Position numbers and translations under genes: made by a program
From: MGML01 sp034416335
Lineage (GTDB): Bacteria > Chloroflexota > Dehalococcoidia > Dehalococcoidales > UBA2162
Length of the DNA stretch: 64,000 bases
Assembly: GCA_034416335.1 (NCBI GenBank)
Contig: DAOULV010000003.1
Location: 248,001 to 312,000 of the forward strand
Reading direction: 5' to 3'
Shown: in pieces, positions 17,799-26,192 of the stretch
Layout: every line of letters starts with the position of its first letter
Numbering within the stretch: the stretch's first letter is position 1
Notes under the pieces: generated by a model
The model's database searches: none
Told to the model about the DNA's origin: nothing
What the model saw: only the letters and a program-made list of their open reading frames with translations

Positions 17799-18803
17799 TT
17801 AAAAGTGCCTCCATCCCGATGATTCAAGGGACACAGTATTTCCATTTTCATCGACTATTATTACTTCTCCCGGTTTAGCTGCCGTTATTTCGCCGATGAC
17901 CGTCACCGGACAGGATGTAGATTCCCTGACACTCGATATCACCCGTTCAGGAGCAGTAAACAGGAGTTCGTAGTCCTCACCGCCGGATAACGCCAGCCTG
18001 AGAGCATCCTCCCCGAGACTCTTTTTAGTTACGGGGTGAACGGGAACAAGAGAGGTCTCGATACTAGCGCTAATCTTGCTGGCGACACAGATGTGACCCA
18101 GGTCAGCGACCAGACCGTCGCTGATATCGATCGCTGTCCTGACTCCTTTTTCAACCAGTAACTGTCCTTCCTGTATCCGTGGTACCGGTCTGAGAAACGC
18201 CTTTTTCAGCGTTTCTGCCGATTCAGAATCCAGCCTGATGTTGTTTTTCAGGATTTCAAGTCCGGCTGCCGATGCGCCGAGGTATCCTGTTACGGCTATT
18301 TTATCGCCCGGTACAGCGGCGGACCTGGTAAGTATCTGCTTTCTTTCGGTCCCCGTATCGCCAAGGATGGTGATATTTATAGTAACAAGCGGAGCGCTGC
18401 TTATATTGCCGCCCGCGATTACCACACCCGAACTTCGCGCGAGAGAAATCATCCCATGATAGAGGTCCCTGACATTATCCACGTCAGTCGAATCCGGCAG
18501 TGAAAGGGATACCAGAGCGTAGCGGGGCAGACCTCCCATAGCCGCGATATCGCTGAGATTGGCTGCCATTGCCCTCCAGCCGAGGTCTTCCCACAACGTA
18601 AACTCGAGGTTGAAATGGACATTCTGCACCAGCGAATCGGATGTGGCAAGCTGGGTCGATAGGCTACCCTGCCAGACAGCCGCGTCGTCACCGATCCCGA
18701 TAATAAGCTCCTGCTGTGCCGACGAATCGTTATCAACAGCGTCTCTTACCATTCCGGCAAGAAGGTCAATGAGTCCGAATTCTCCCAGGTCCGATACTTT
18801 CAT
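17799..18803 (-). CDS. thiL: thiamine-monophosphate kinase ThiL
   Basis: ThiL phosphorylates thiamine phosphate to the active cofactor thiamine pyrophosphate. The 334-residue protein has the AIR-synthase/PurM-like ATP fold with GIGDDAAVW, the ATSDSLVQNVHF metal site, ANLSDIAAMGG and IDISDGLVADLGH, all diagnostic of ThiL. There is no Shine-Dalgarno; instead an extended -10 (TGATATAAT) ends nine bases before the ATG, suggesting a leaderless transcript. It heads the thiL-tsaE-tsaB operon and is divergent from argJ. Confidence 0.93.
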   Translation of the reverse strand: MKVSDLGEFGLIDLLAGMVRDAVDNDSSAQQELIIGIGDDAAVWQGSLSTQLATSDSLVQNVHFNLEFTLWEDLGWRAMAANLSDIAAMGGLPRYALVSLSLPDSTDVDNVRDLYHGMISLARSSGVVIAGGNISSAPLVTINITILGDTGTERKQILTRSAAVPGDKIAVTGYLGASAAGLEILKNNIRLDSESAETLKKAFLRPVPRIQEGQLLVEKGVRTAIDISDGLVADLGHICVASKISASIETSLVPVHPVTKKSLGEDALRLALSGGEDYELLFTAPERVISSVRESTSCPVTVIGEITAAKPGEVIIVDENGNTVSLESSGWRHF

Positions 18804-18812
18804 ATCGGAGAA

Positions 18813-18821
18813 ATTATATCA
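18813..18821 (-). promoter_or_regulatory. extended -10 promoter of thiL (leaderless)
   Basis: TGATATAAT on the minus strand ends nine bases before the thiL ATG. The expected transcription start falls within about three bases of the ATG. Confidence 0.55.
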
Positions 18822-18856
18822 CGAAGAGCGAACAGGTCTAAATAACGAGCTAAAAA

Positions 18857-18885
18857 TTGCCTAGCTCCAGACTGTATGTTATAGT
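18857..18885 (+). promoter_or_regulatory. promoter of the arginine block
   Basis: TTGCCT (18857-18862), a 17-base spacer and TATAGT (18880-18885). An ATG lies eight bases after the -10, so the argJ message may be leaderless. Confidence 0.5.
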
Positions 18886-18893
18886 TTACTTCT

Positions 18894-20111
18894 ATGGGGT
18901 CGAAGAGTATCAACTATATGACAGGTGGAACCGTGACATCGCCGCAGGGATTCCAGGCGGGGGCGGTTTATGCCGGCATAAAAAAAGAGGATACCAAGCT
19001 GGACCTGGGTATTCTGTATTCGGATGTGCCTGCCGAGGCTGCGGGAATGTTTACCACGAGTAATATACGCGCCGCGGCGGTCACCCTTTGCCAGGAGAGA
19101 CTGAAGAAAAACAGGATATCAGCCCTGGTAGTCAACAGCGGGTGCGCCAACGCTTACACGGGAAATCAGGGGATGAAGGATTGTGAAGAAATGGCATCGC
19201 TGGCAGCGGAGTGTGTCGGTGTTACTCCGGATAAGGTGATGGTGGCGAGTACGGGCGTGACCGGGCAGCTTCTGCCGATGACGCTGATAAGAGAGGGTAT
19301 GGATAAGATTTCACTTTCTCCTGACGGCGGCCGCACGCTTGCGAGGGCGATTATGACAACGGACACCGTTCCCAAGGAAGCGGCCGTGTACGTAAAGAAC
19401 GGCGATGGCGGATTTACCATCGGCGGTATTGCCAAGGGTTCCGGGATGATTCATCCGAACATGGCGACGATGTTCTGCTTCCTGACTACGGATGCTAAAG
19501 TAGATAAAAGTTTCCTGAAATCGGCATTAAAGAAGGCTGTCGATATTTCCTTCAATATGATTTCCATCGACGGTGATACCAGCCCGAGCGATTCGGTGAT
19601 AATTCTGGCGAACGGACAGGCAGGCGGCAATATAATAGATTCAGGCAGCACCGGAGCGCGAAGGTTCCAGAAAGCCTTAAATGAAATTTGTATATACCTG
19701 GCAAGGTCTCTGGCCCAGGACGGCGAAGGGGCGACGAAACTGATAGAAGTGACCGTTGACGGAGCAAAGGGTTATTCAAGTGCCAGGAAAGCCGCCAGAG
19801 AAGTAATCGGCTCTACGCTTATAAAGACAGCGGTACACGGCGGCGATCCTAACTGGGGCAGGATTATAATGGCCCTGGGTCAAAGCGGTATTGAAGTAGA
19901 ATTAGAGAAAATCGATCTTTCAGTAGGTAATGTCGCCGTTCTTGAGGCAGGGAAACCGCTGCCTTTCAATGAAGCGAGCGTGGTGAGAGCTCTTGAACAG
20001 AACGAGGTACCGATAAGTATAAATCTGAACCTGGGAAGAGGTTCGGCTATCGCCTGGGGATGCGACCTGTCGGAAGAATACGTCGGTATTAACAGCGAGT
20101 ATATGACATAG
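18894..20111 (+). CDS. argJ: bifunctional ornithine acetyltransferase/N-acetylglutamate synthase ArgJ
   Basis: ArgJ recycles the acetyl group between N-acetylornithine and glutamate, and in some species also makes N-acetylglutamate. The autocleavage site KGSGMIHPNMATM, whose Thr becomes the new N-terminal nucleophile, is intact, as are ISIDGDTSPSDS-like MISIDGDTSPSDS and HGGDPNWGRI. The family N-terminus would fit a start at ATG 18918 (MTGGTV), whereas ATG 18894 lies at leaderless distance from the promoter; both are open. It leads a plus-strand arginine block, but argC and argF are missing from it. Confidence 0.93.
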   Translation: MGSKSINYMTGGTVTSPQGFQAGAVYAGIKKEDTKLDLGILYSDVPAEAAGMFTTSNIRAAAVTLCQERLKKNRISALVVNSGCANAYTGNQGMKDCEEMASLAAECVGVTPDKVMVASTGVTGQLLPMTLIREGMDKISLSPDGGRTLARAIMTTDTVPKEAAVYVKNGDGGFTIGGIAKGSGMIHPNMATMFCFLTTDAKVDKSFLKSALKKAVDISFNMISIDGDTSPSDSVIILANGQAGGNIIDSGSTGARRFQKALNEICIYLARSLAQDGEGATKLIEVTVDGAKGYSSARKAAREVIGSTLIKTAVHGGDPNWGRIIMALGQSGIEVELEKIDLSVGNVAVLEAGKPLPFNEASVVRALEQNEVPISINLNLGRGSAIAWGCDLSEEYVGINSEYMT

Positions 20112-20118
20112 AAAGGGA

Positions 20119-20255
20119 AATACTAACAAAATACTAATATCGAAATACTAAATCCTAAACAATATCGAATATTCAAACACTAATAATACGGTTTATTATT
20201 TCAATCATTTGGTATTTGTATTTGTTTAGATATTAGAAATCAGGATTTAGAGTTT
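20119..20255. repeat. A+T-rich palindromic intergenic repeat, copy 1
   Basis: A roughly 137-base A+T-rich element between argJ and the KARI gene. Its ends are partly inverted (left arm includes CTAAATCCTAAACAA, right arm AAATCAGGATTTAG). The right-hand 28 bases ending at 20255 are identical to those of the copy at 23436-23547. I see no coding capacity. Confidence 0.7.
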
Positions 20256-20293
20256 GTCATTGTTGTGCAATAATAGAAAGGGAGGAATTTACA

Positions 20294-21391
20294 ATGGCAC
20301 TTATTGATTTTGGGGGAACAAAGGAAGAAGTAGTCATGCGGGAAGAATTCCCGATGGAGAAAGCCCTTGAAGTACTAAAAGACGAAACTATTGCTATCAT
20401 CGGGTACGGTGTTCAGGGACCCGGTCAGGCATTGAATCTGAAGGATAACGGTTTTAACGTTATCATTGGTCAGAGGAAAAACTCGAGCAGCTGGGACCGT
20501 GCCGTTGCTGACGGATGGGAGCCCGGCAAGACTTTGTTCGAGATCGAAGAAGCCGCAGAAAAGGGAACGATCATTCAGTTCCTCGTTTCTGACGCGGGTC
20601 AGAAACTGCAGTGGCCGAACATCAAGAAACACCTGAAAGAAGGCGACGCTCTCTACTTTTCACACGGTTTCTCCATCGCTTACAAAGATAAGACCGGGGT
20701 TATTCCTCCCGAATATGTTGACGTGATAATGGTTGCCCCGAAAGGTTCGGGGACATCATTGAGGCGTAATTTCCTCTCAGGTGCAGGCATCAATGCCAGT
20801 TTTGCCGTATACCAGGATTCCACAGGCAGGGCGAGGGAGAGATGCATCGCCATCGGTATCGGAGTCGGCTCGGGATATCTGTTCCCGACTACCTTCCAGA
20901 ATGAAGTATACAGCGACCTGGTCGGTGAGCGCGGTATCCTGATGGGAGCCCTGGCGGGTGTCATGGAAGCCCAGTATGAAACGCTCAGAGAGCACGGACA
21001 TACTCCCAGCGAAGCGTTCAACGAGACTGTAGAAGAATTGACCGAGAGCCTTATTAAACTTGTAGCTGAGAATGGTATGGACTGGATGTATGCCAACTGT
21101 TCCTTCACGGCACAGAGAGGCGCTCTTGACTGGAAACCGAAGTTCAAAGAAGCGGTGTTACCAGTATACAAGGAGCTTTATGAGAGGGTTGCGTCCGGAA
21201 AAGAAACGGAACGCGTAATCGAAACAGGAAGTGACCCGGATTACAAAGCGAAACTCGGCAAGGAATTGGCCGAGATAAGGGATTCGGAAATGTGGCGTGC
21301 CGGTAAGGCGACCCGCGACCTGCGTCCCAGGGAGGAAGCGAAAGCGATAACGGATGCAACGAAAGGAGTGGCTGGAAGACAGTCCAATTAA
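20294..21391 (+). CDS. ilvC: ketol-acid reductoisomerase, eukaryote-like class I form
   Basis: KARI converts acetolactate or acetohydroxybutyrate to the dihydroxy acids of valine, leucine and isoleucine synthesis. Expected catalytic residues are visible: GYGVQG (37-42), His124 (YFSHGFS), Lys150 (VAPKGSG), Asp208 and Glu212 (SDLVGERG), Glu244 and Glu248 (FNETVEELTES) and Ser270. Phrases such as LNLKDNGFNVIIG and SSSWDRAVADGW resemble fungal Ilv5 more than the common bacterial 330-residue IlvC. It sits in an arginine operon, between argJ and argB, and not with ilvB/ilvN. A GGGAGG ribosome site precedes ATG 20294. Confidence 0.88.
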   Translation: MALIDFGGTKEEVVMREEFPMEKALEVLKDETIAIIGYGVQGPGQALNLKDNGFNVIIGQRKNSSSWDRAVADGWEPGKTLFEIEEAAEKGTIIQFLVSDAGQKLQWPNIKKHLKEGDALYFSHGFSIAYKDKTGVIPPEYVDVIMVAPKGSGTSLRRNFLSGAGINASFAVYQDSTGRARERCIAIGIGVGSGYLFPTTFQNEVYSDLVGERGILMGALAGVMEAQYETLREHGHTPSEAFNETVEELTESLIKLVAENGMDWMYANCSFTAQRGALDWKPKFKEAVLPVYKELYERVASGKETERVIETGSDPDYKAKLGKELAEIRDSEMWRAGKATRDLRPREEAKAITDATKGVAGRQSN

Positions 21392-21419
21392 CCACTCTGA
21401 CAGTTAAATAAAAGGAAAG

Positions 21420-21457
21420 GTTGCATCCGACACAGCCTGGCTGATGTCGGATGCAAC
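21420..21457 (+). promoter_or_regulatory. strong hairpin between the KARI gene and argB
   Basis: A perfect 13-bp inverted repeat (arms 21420-21432 and 21445-21457) encloses a 12-base loop that itself contains CAGC/GCTG. No T-run follows, so it is not a standard intrinsic terminator. It ends 12 bases before the argB start codon. Confidence 0.75.
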
Positions 21458-21469
21458 AGGTTATGGAAG

Positions 21470-22258
21470 GTGAAAAAAGTAATCGTCGTAAAAATAGGCG
21501 GAGCAACCCTCGGCAGCCATGACACCGCCCTGGAAGATATTGTCGAACTGCAGAAGCAGGGTAAATCGGTGATTGTGGTGCATGGTGGAGGTAAACTGAT
21601 TACCCAATGGCTGGATAAGCAGGATATTCCGACCAATTTTCTCAGGGGAGAACGGGTAACCGATAAGCCCACTCTTGAAGTGGCAACTGCGGTACTGGCC
21701 GGACTGGTCAACAAGGATATTGCGGCGGAAATAAATCACCTGGGTGGCAAAGCTGTTGGCATCAGCGGAGTCGACGGGGGTGTAATCGAAGGTAAGGTAC
21801 AGGAAAAAGAAAAAGGATTTGTAGGTTCCGTAACCGGAGTTAATACGACACTCCTGACAAAGTTGGTTGATTCCGGGTTCATTCCGGTAATCTCACCAAT
21901 AGGTATGAATTCGGCGAGAAAGAAAGATGAACCGCCCACCTTGAACTACAATGCCGATGTTGTCGCCGGTGAAATAGCTGCCGCTGTAGGTGCGGAAAGG
22001 CTTATATTCCTGACAGATGTGGATGGAGTGAGTGATTCTGAAGGGAAGCTAATATCGAATTTGACCACCAACGAAGCCAGGGCTCTGATAAAGTCGGGAG
22101 TAGCTTCGGGCGGGATGATACCCAAGATTAATGCCTGCCTGAAGGCATTGACCGTGAATGCATCAGCCCGTATTATTGATGGTAGACAGTCCCACGCGCT
22201 GCTGAACGAGATAAACGGCGGTGAAGGCGGGACGAGAATAGGAGAGAAAAATGACTGA
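21470..22258 (+). CDS. argB: acetylglutamate kinase
   Basis: ArgB phosphorylates N-acetylglutamate, the second step of arginine synthesis and often the arginine-inhibited one. The 262-residue protein has the amino-acid-kinase motifs KIGGATLG, VVHGGGKLITQWL, YNADVVAGEIA and LTDVDGV. Near the C-terminus SGVASGGMIPKINAC matches the family. It starts with GTG and only a weak CAGG/GGAAG signal, right after a strong hairpin. Its last eight bases overlap argD (ATGACTGA), so the two are coupled. Confidence 0.93.
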   Translation: MKKVIVVKIGGATLGSHDTALEDIVELQKQGKSVIVVHGGGKLITQWLDKQDIPTNFLRGERVTDKPTLEVATAVLAGLVNKDIAAEINHLGGKAVGISGVDGGVIEGKVQEKEKGFVGSVTGVNTTLLTKLVDSGFIPVISPIGMNSARKKDEPPTLNYNADVVAGEIAAAVGAERLIFLTDVDGVSDSEGKLISNLTTNEARALIKSGVASGGMIPKINACLKALTVNASARIIDGRQSHALLNEINGGEGGTRIGEKND

Positions 22259-23435
22259 CTGGCCCGAAATTGATAAGAAATACTATATGCAGACAATTGT
22301 CCGGCATCCTCTGACACTGGTGCGCGGTGAAGGCCTGAGGATATGGGACGATAAGGGTAATGAATACCTGGACTGTGTCGGCGGCCTGGCAGTCAACTGT
22401 CTCGGTCACTGTCATCCCGTGGTCGTCAACGCACTTACAGAGCAGGCAGGCACGCTGATGCAGGTATCTCTCTGGTACTATAACAAGCCGATGCTCCAGC
22501 TTGCCGAATTGCTGGTACAGAACAGCTGTATGGACAGAGTTTTTGTCTGCAACAGCGGTCTCGAGGCAAATGAAGGCGCGATTAAACTGGCGCGCCGTTA
22601 CGGCGCTTTGAAGCTAAACGGCGCTTATGAAGTAATAACCACCAATATGTCTTTTCACGGGCGGTCGCTGGCATTAACCGCGGCAAGCGGACAGGAAAAG
22701 ATGCATAAACCATTCGAACCGCTGCCTGCTGGTTTTATCAACGTGGAGAATAACAGCATCGATGCCGTAAAAGCAGCCACGACGGAAAAGACCTGCGCCG
22801 TGATGCTCGAACCTATTCAGGCTGAGGGCGGAGTAAACGTCCCGATAGAGGGCTTCCTGAAACAGGTGCGGGAATGGTGCGACGAGAAAGGCATATTGCT
22901 GATTCTCGATGAGGTACAAACGGGGATAGGCAGACTCGGGTCACTCTTCGGCTACCAGCTTTATAATGTGGAACCGGATATCATGAGCCTGGCGAAAGGC
23001 CTGGGTGGTGGTATTCCCATAGGGGCAGTGCTGGCAAAGGAAAACGCGGCTGTATTTACGCTCGGAGACCATAATGCCACCTTCGGCGGGAATCCGGTTA
23101 CCAGCGCTACTGCCTACGCGACATTAAAGTATGTTATCGAGAATGACGTACCCGGCAACGCCCGGAAGGTGGGGCAGTACCTGAAGAAGGGTCTTGAGAA
23201 TCTTAAGAACAAGTACGGCTATATTACCGAGGTCCGGGGAGAGGGGCTGCTGCTGGCGATGGAGTTCGATAAAGATATCTCGGCGGATGTAGTGGACGGC
23301 TGCATCGAAAACGGGATGCTGATTAATAAACTGAAGGCCAATGCAATCCGTTTCGTTCCGCCTCTGGTAATGACCACGGAGGAAGCGGACGAAGCACTGG
23401 AGATTCTGGATAAGGTACTGACAAGATACAAATAA
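22251..23435 (+). CDS. argD: acetylornithine aminotransferase
   Basis: ArgD is the class III PLP aminotransferase that makes N-acetylornithine. The 394-residue protein has the glycine-rich NSGLEANEGAIKLAR, the PLP-contacting ILDEVQTGIGR and the Schiff-base lysine in LAKGLGGGIPIGA. The start overlaps argB by eight bases and has AGGAGA upstream. Related ornithine or succinylornithine aminotransferases look similar, but the operon makes ArgD by far the best reading. A second A+T-rich repeat lies directly after the stop. Confidence 0.92.
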   Translation: MTDWPEIDKKYYMQTIVRHPLTLVRGEGLRIWDDKGNEYLDCVGGLAVNCLGHCHPVVVNALTEQAGTLMQVSLWYYNKPMLQLAELLVQNSCMDRVFVCNSGLEANEGAIKLARRYGALKLNGAYEVITTNMSFHGRSLALTAASGQEKMHKPFEPLPAGFINVENNSIDAVKAATTEKTCAVMLEPIQAEGGVNVPIEGFLKQVREWCDEKGILLILDEVQTGIGRLGSLFGYQLYNVEPDIMSLAKGLGGGIPIGAVLAKENAAVFTLGDHNATFGGNPVTSATAYATLKYVIENDVPGNARKVGQYLKKGLENLKNKYGYITEVRGEGLLLAMEFDKDISADVVDGCIENGMLINKLKANAIRFVPPLVMTTEEADEALEILDKVLTRYK

Positions 23436-23547
23436 ATACTAATATCTAAATATTAAATTCTAAACAATTTCAAAGCACCAATTCACAAACTTATTAATAT
23501 TTGGATTTTGAATTTGTATAGATATTAGAAATCAGGATTTAGAGTTT
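23436..23547. repeat. A+T-rich palindromic intergenic repeat, copy 2
   Basis: A 112-base relative of the element at 20119-20255, here between argD and argG. The right end (AGATATTAGAAATCAGGATT and the next eight bases) matches copy 1 exactly; the left end shares ATACTAATATC. The centre differs and is shorter by about 25 bases. Confidence 0.7.
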
Positions 23548-23566
23548 CAATCATGGGAGACAGAAA

Positions 23567-24802
23567 ATGGCAGAAAAAGTAGTGCTTGCTTACAGCGGCG
23601 GACTCGATACGTCTGTCCTGGTTAAATGGCTTCAGGAAAAATACGGATACGATGTAATCGCCGTAAATATAGATGTCGGTAACGAGAAGGACTTTACCGC
23701 AGTAAAACAGAAAGCTCTGGATATCGGAGCCATAGAATCGGTTGTAATCGATGCCAAGGAGCTGTTTATCAGGTATTTCGTCTTCCCGGCATTGCAGGCG
23801 GACGCGATTTACGAGGGACAATACCCTCTGGCAACGGCGCTGACACGCCCCCTTATGGCGAAGTTGCTGGTGGATAAGGCGCTGGAATCCGGAGCCACGG
23901 CTATAGTACACGGCTGTACCGGCAAAGGAAACGACCAGGTGCGGTTCGAGGTCAGTATAAACGCACTGGCGCCGGACATGAAGATACTGGCACCGGCGCG
24001 GGAATGGAAAATGACCCGCGAAGAGGCAATTGCCTATGCCAAAGAGCATAATATACCGATTCCGGTAACCGTCTCGAGTCCGTACTCGATAGACGAATGC
24101 CTCTGGGGCAAGGCAATCGAATGCGGTGCCCTTGAAGACCCCTGGCAGGAACCGCCGGAGGATGCTTTTACTATGACGGTCTCGCCCGATAAAGCCCCGG
24201 ATAAACCGCAGTATATCGAGATAGGTTTTGAAAGAGGAGTGCCGGTATCCATTGATGGTGAAGAGATGGATGGGGTGGCCCTTGTCACCCGGATGAATGA
24301 GATTGCCGGTAAGCACGGCATAGGCAGAATCGACCACATCGAAGACCGGGTAGTCGGTATCAAGTCCCGGGAGATATATGAAGCTCCGGCAGCGACCGTT
24401 CTGCTCCAGGCGCATCTTGCGCTGGAAGCGATGACGATGTCCAAGGCCCAGATTGATTTCAAACAGAAGGTTGCCAAGGAATATTCCGAGCTTATATACG
24501 GAGGTCTCTGGTTCAGCCAGTTAAACCGCGACCTCTCGGCATATGTCTTGAGTTCTCAACGGTACGTTACCGGCAGTGTAAGATTGAAATTGTACAAGGG
24601 ACACTCGGCAGTGGTCGGGCGTAAAGCACCGAAGTCTTTGTATAACCTGAGTCTTGCTACATACGATGTCGGCGACAAATTCGACCAGAGTGCGTCGGCA
24701 GGCTTTATACACCTGTGGGGGCTTCCATTGAAGAACCAGGCACAGGTACAATTACTCGGGGATGCGGAAGGTCCCCTCAGTATAATGGGGCCGGAAGAAT
24801 AA
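23567..24802 (+). CDS. argG: argininosuccinate synthase
   Basis: ArgG joins citrulline and aspartate using ATP. The N-type ATP pyrophosphatase loop AYSGGLDTSVL (residues 8-18) is intact, with GCTGKGNDQVRFE and SPYSIDECLWG, all standard for the 400-residue bacterial type (411 here). ATG 23567 has GGGAGA nine bases upstream, placed just after the repeat. argH follows in 10 bases. Confidence 0.96.
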   Translation: MAEKVVLAYSGGLDTSVLVKWLQEKYGYDVIAVNIDVGNEKDFTAVKQKALDIGAIESVVIDAKELFIRYFVFPALQADAIYEGQYPLATALTRPLMAKLLVDKALESGATAIVHGCTGKGNDQVRFEVSINALAPDMKILAPAREWKMTREEAIAYAKEHNIPIPVTVSSPYSIDECLWGKAIECGALEDPWQEPPEDAFTMTVSPDKAPDKPQYIEIGFERGVPVSIDGEEMDGVALVTRMNEIAGKHGIGRIDHIEDRVVGIKSREIYEAPAATVLLQAHLALEAMTMSKAQIDFKQKVAKEYSELIYGGLWFSQLNRDLSAYVLSSQRYVTGSVRLKLYKGHSAVVGRKAPKSLYNLSLATYDVGDKFDQSASAGFIHLWGLPLKNQAQVQLLGDAEGPLSIMGPEE

Positions 24803-24812
24803 GGGGATTTTA

Positions 24813-26192
24813 ATGAGTAACATACGGGGTCGGTTTCAGAAAGAACCGGATAAAGCTGCGGCGGATTATTCCGCTTCCGTATTTATAGACTGGCGACTCT
24901 ACCCCTATGATATCAAGGGGAGTATCGCCCATGCCCGTATGCTCGGAAAACAGGGAATCATTGCCGCGGAAGAAGCCGACCGCATAGTAAAAGGCCTACA
25001 AGAAATTCTTGAAGAAATAGAGGAGGGCGAATTCAAGTTCAAGCCGGAACTTGAGGACGTTCACATGAATATCGAGGCCGGACTGATAGAGAAAATCGGT
25101 GATACCGGCGGGAAACTGCATACGGCACGCTCAAGGAATGACCAGGTGGCGGTCGATACACGGCTGTATACGAAAGACGCGATAAATAAGACGGTACTTA
25201 ATATCAAGCGGTTTCAGAAGGCTCTGCTTGATGTTGCCGAAGCTAACAAGACAGTGGCAATGCCGGGTTATACACATGTCCAGAGGGCACAGCCCGTCCT
25301 GTTTGCCCATCACCTGCTGGCGTATTTTGAGATGCTTCAGCGAGATGCAGCGAGGTTTTCAGACTGCCTGGAGCGGGTCGATGTTCTTCCGCTGGGCAGC
25401 GGTGCGGTAGCGGGTGTGGCATACAAAATAGATCGCGATTTCGTGGCTAAAGAACTCGGTTTCGGCAAGGTGAGTATGAACAGCATGGATGCCGTATCCG
25501 ACCGCGATTACATAATCGAATACGAATCAGCTGCGGGTATATGCATGATGCATCTGTCACGGCTGGCGGAGGAGTTGATTCTCTGGTCGTCAAGCGAGTT
25601 CGGATTTGTCGAGATGGATGATGCTTACGCCACGGGCAGCAGCATTATGCCCCAAAAGAAAAACCCGGATATCGCGGAACTGGTGCGCGGTAAAACGGGG
25701 CGTGTTTACGGCAGGCTGATGTCACTGCTGACGATAATGAAGGGGCTGCCTCTTTCCTATAACAGCGATATGCAGGAAGACAAGGAAAGTCTTTTCGATT
25801 GCGTGGATACGCTTCTCTCGAGCCTGGAAGTGTTTACAGGTATGATAAGCACGATTAAGATAAACGCAGGGAAGATGGGAAAGGCTGCCGGAGAAGGGTA
25901 TATACTGGCGACCGACCTTGCCGATTACCTGGTCAGAAAAGGTGCGGCCTTCCGTGACGCACACGGTGCGGTTGCCAGACTGGTGGCTTATGCAATAGAA
26001 AAGAGCATGAACCTGGAAGAACTCGGTATCGATGAATACAGGGGGTTTTCACCTCTGTTCGATGAGGATGTGAAGTCGATTACGGTGGAGTCATCCCTCG
26101 CCGCTCGGGACAATCCCGGCGGAACCGCTCCGGCACGGGTGGAGAAAGCCTTGAAACAGGCTAGAGAGTTAATCGGAGGATCCGGTGGCTGA
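24813..26192 (+). CDS. argH: argininosuccinate lyase
   Basis: ArgH cleaves argininosuccinate to arginine and fumarate. The 459-residue protein shows the fumarase-superfamily signature GSSIMPQKKNPD, the substrate region DVHMNIEAGLIEKIG and the ARSRNDQVAVD loop. GGGGA precedes ATG 24813. The gene overlaps rpe by eight bases, which extends the arginine block into a pentose-phosphate gene, an unusual but simple coupling. Confidence 0.96.
   Translation: MSNIRGRFQKEPDKAAADYSASVFIDWRLYPYDIKGSIAHARMLGKQGIIAAEEADRIVKGLQEILEEIEEGEFKFKPELEDVHMNIEAGLIEKIGDTGGKLHTARSRNDQVAVDTRLYTKDAINKTVLNIKRFQKALLDVAEANKTVAMPGYTHVQRAQPVLFAHHLLAYFEMLQRDAARFSDCLERVDVLPLGSGAVAGVAYKIDRDFVAKELGFGKVSMNSMDAVSDRDYIIEYESAAGICMMHLSRLAEELILWSSSEFGFVEMDDAYATGSSIMPQKKNPDIAELVRGKTGRVYGRLMSLLTIMKGLPLSYNSDMQEDKESLFDCVDTLLSSLEVFTGMISTIKINAGKMGKAAGEGYILATDLADYLVRKGAAFRDAHGAVARLVAYAIEKSMNLEELGIDEYRGFSPLFDEDVKSITVESSLAARDNPGGTAPARVEKALKQARELIGGSGG

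Noticed and set aside
20119..20255. A CRISPR array in the repeat-rich gaps of the arginine block.
   Set aside because: There are only two diverged copies 3 kb apart, with no regular spacers and no cas genes.
21420..21457. Reading the hairpin before argB as an intrinsic terminator.
   Set aside because: There is no T-run after either arm, and argB, in the same operon, starts only 12 bases later.
23525..24415. A 296-codon minus-strand frame opposite argG.
   Set aside because: It is the shadow of argG, with no motif or ribosome site.
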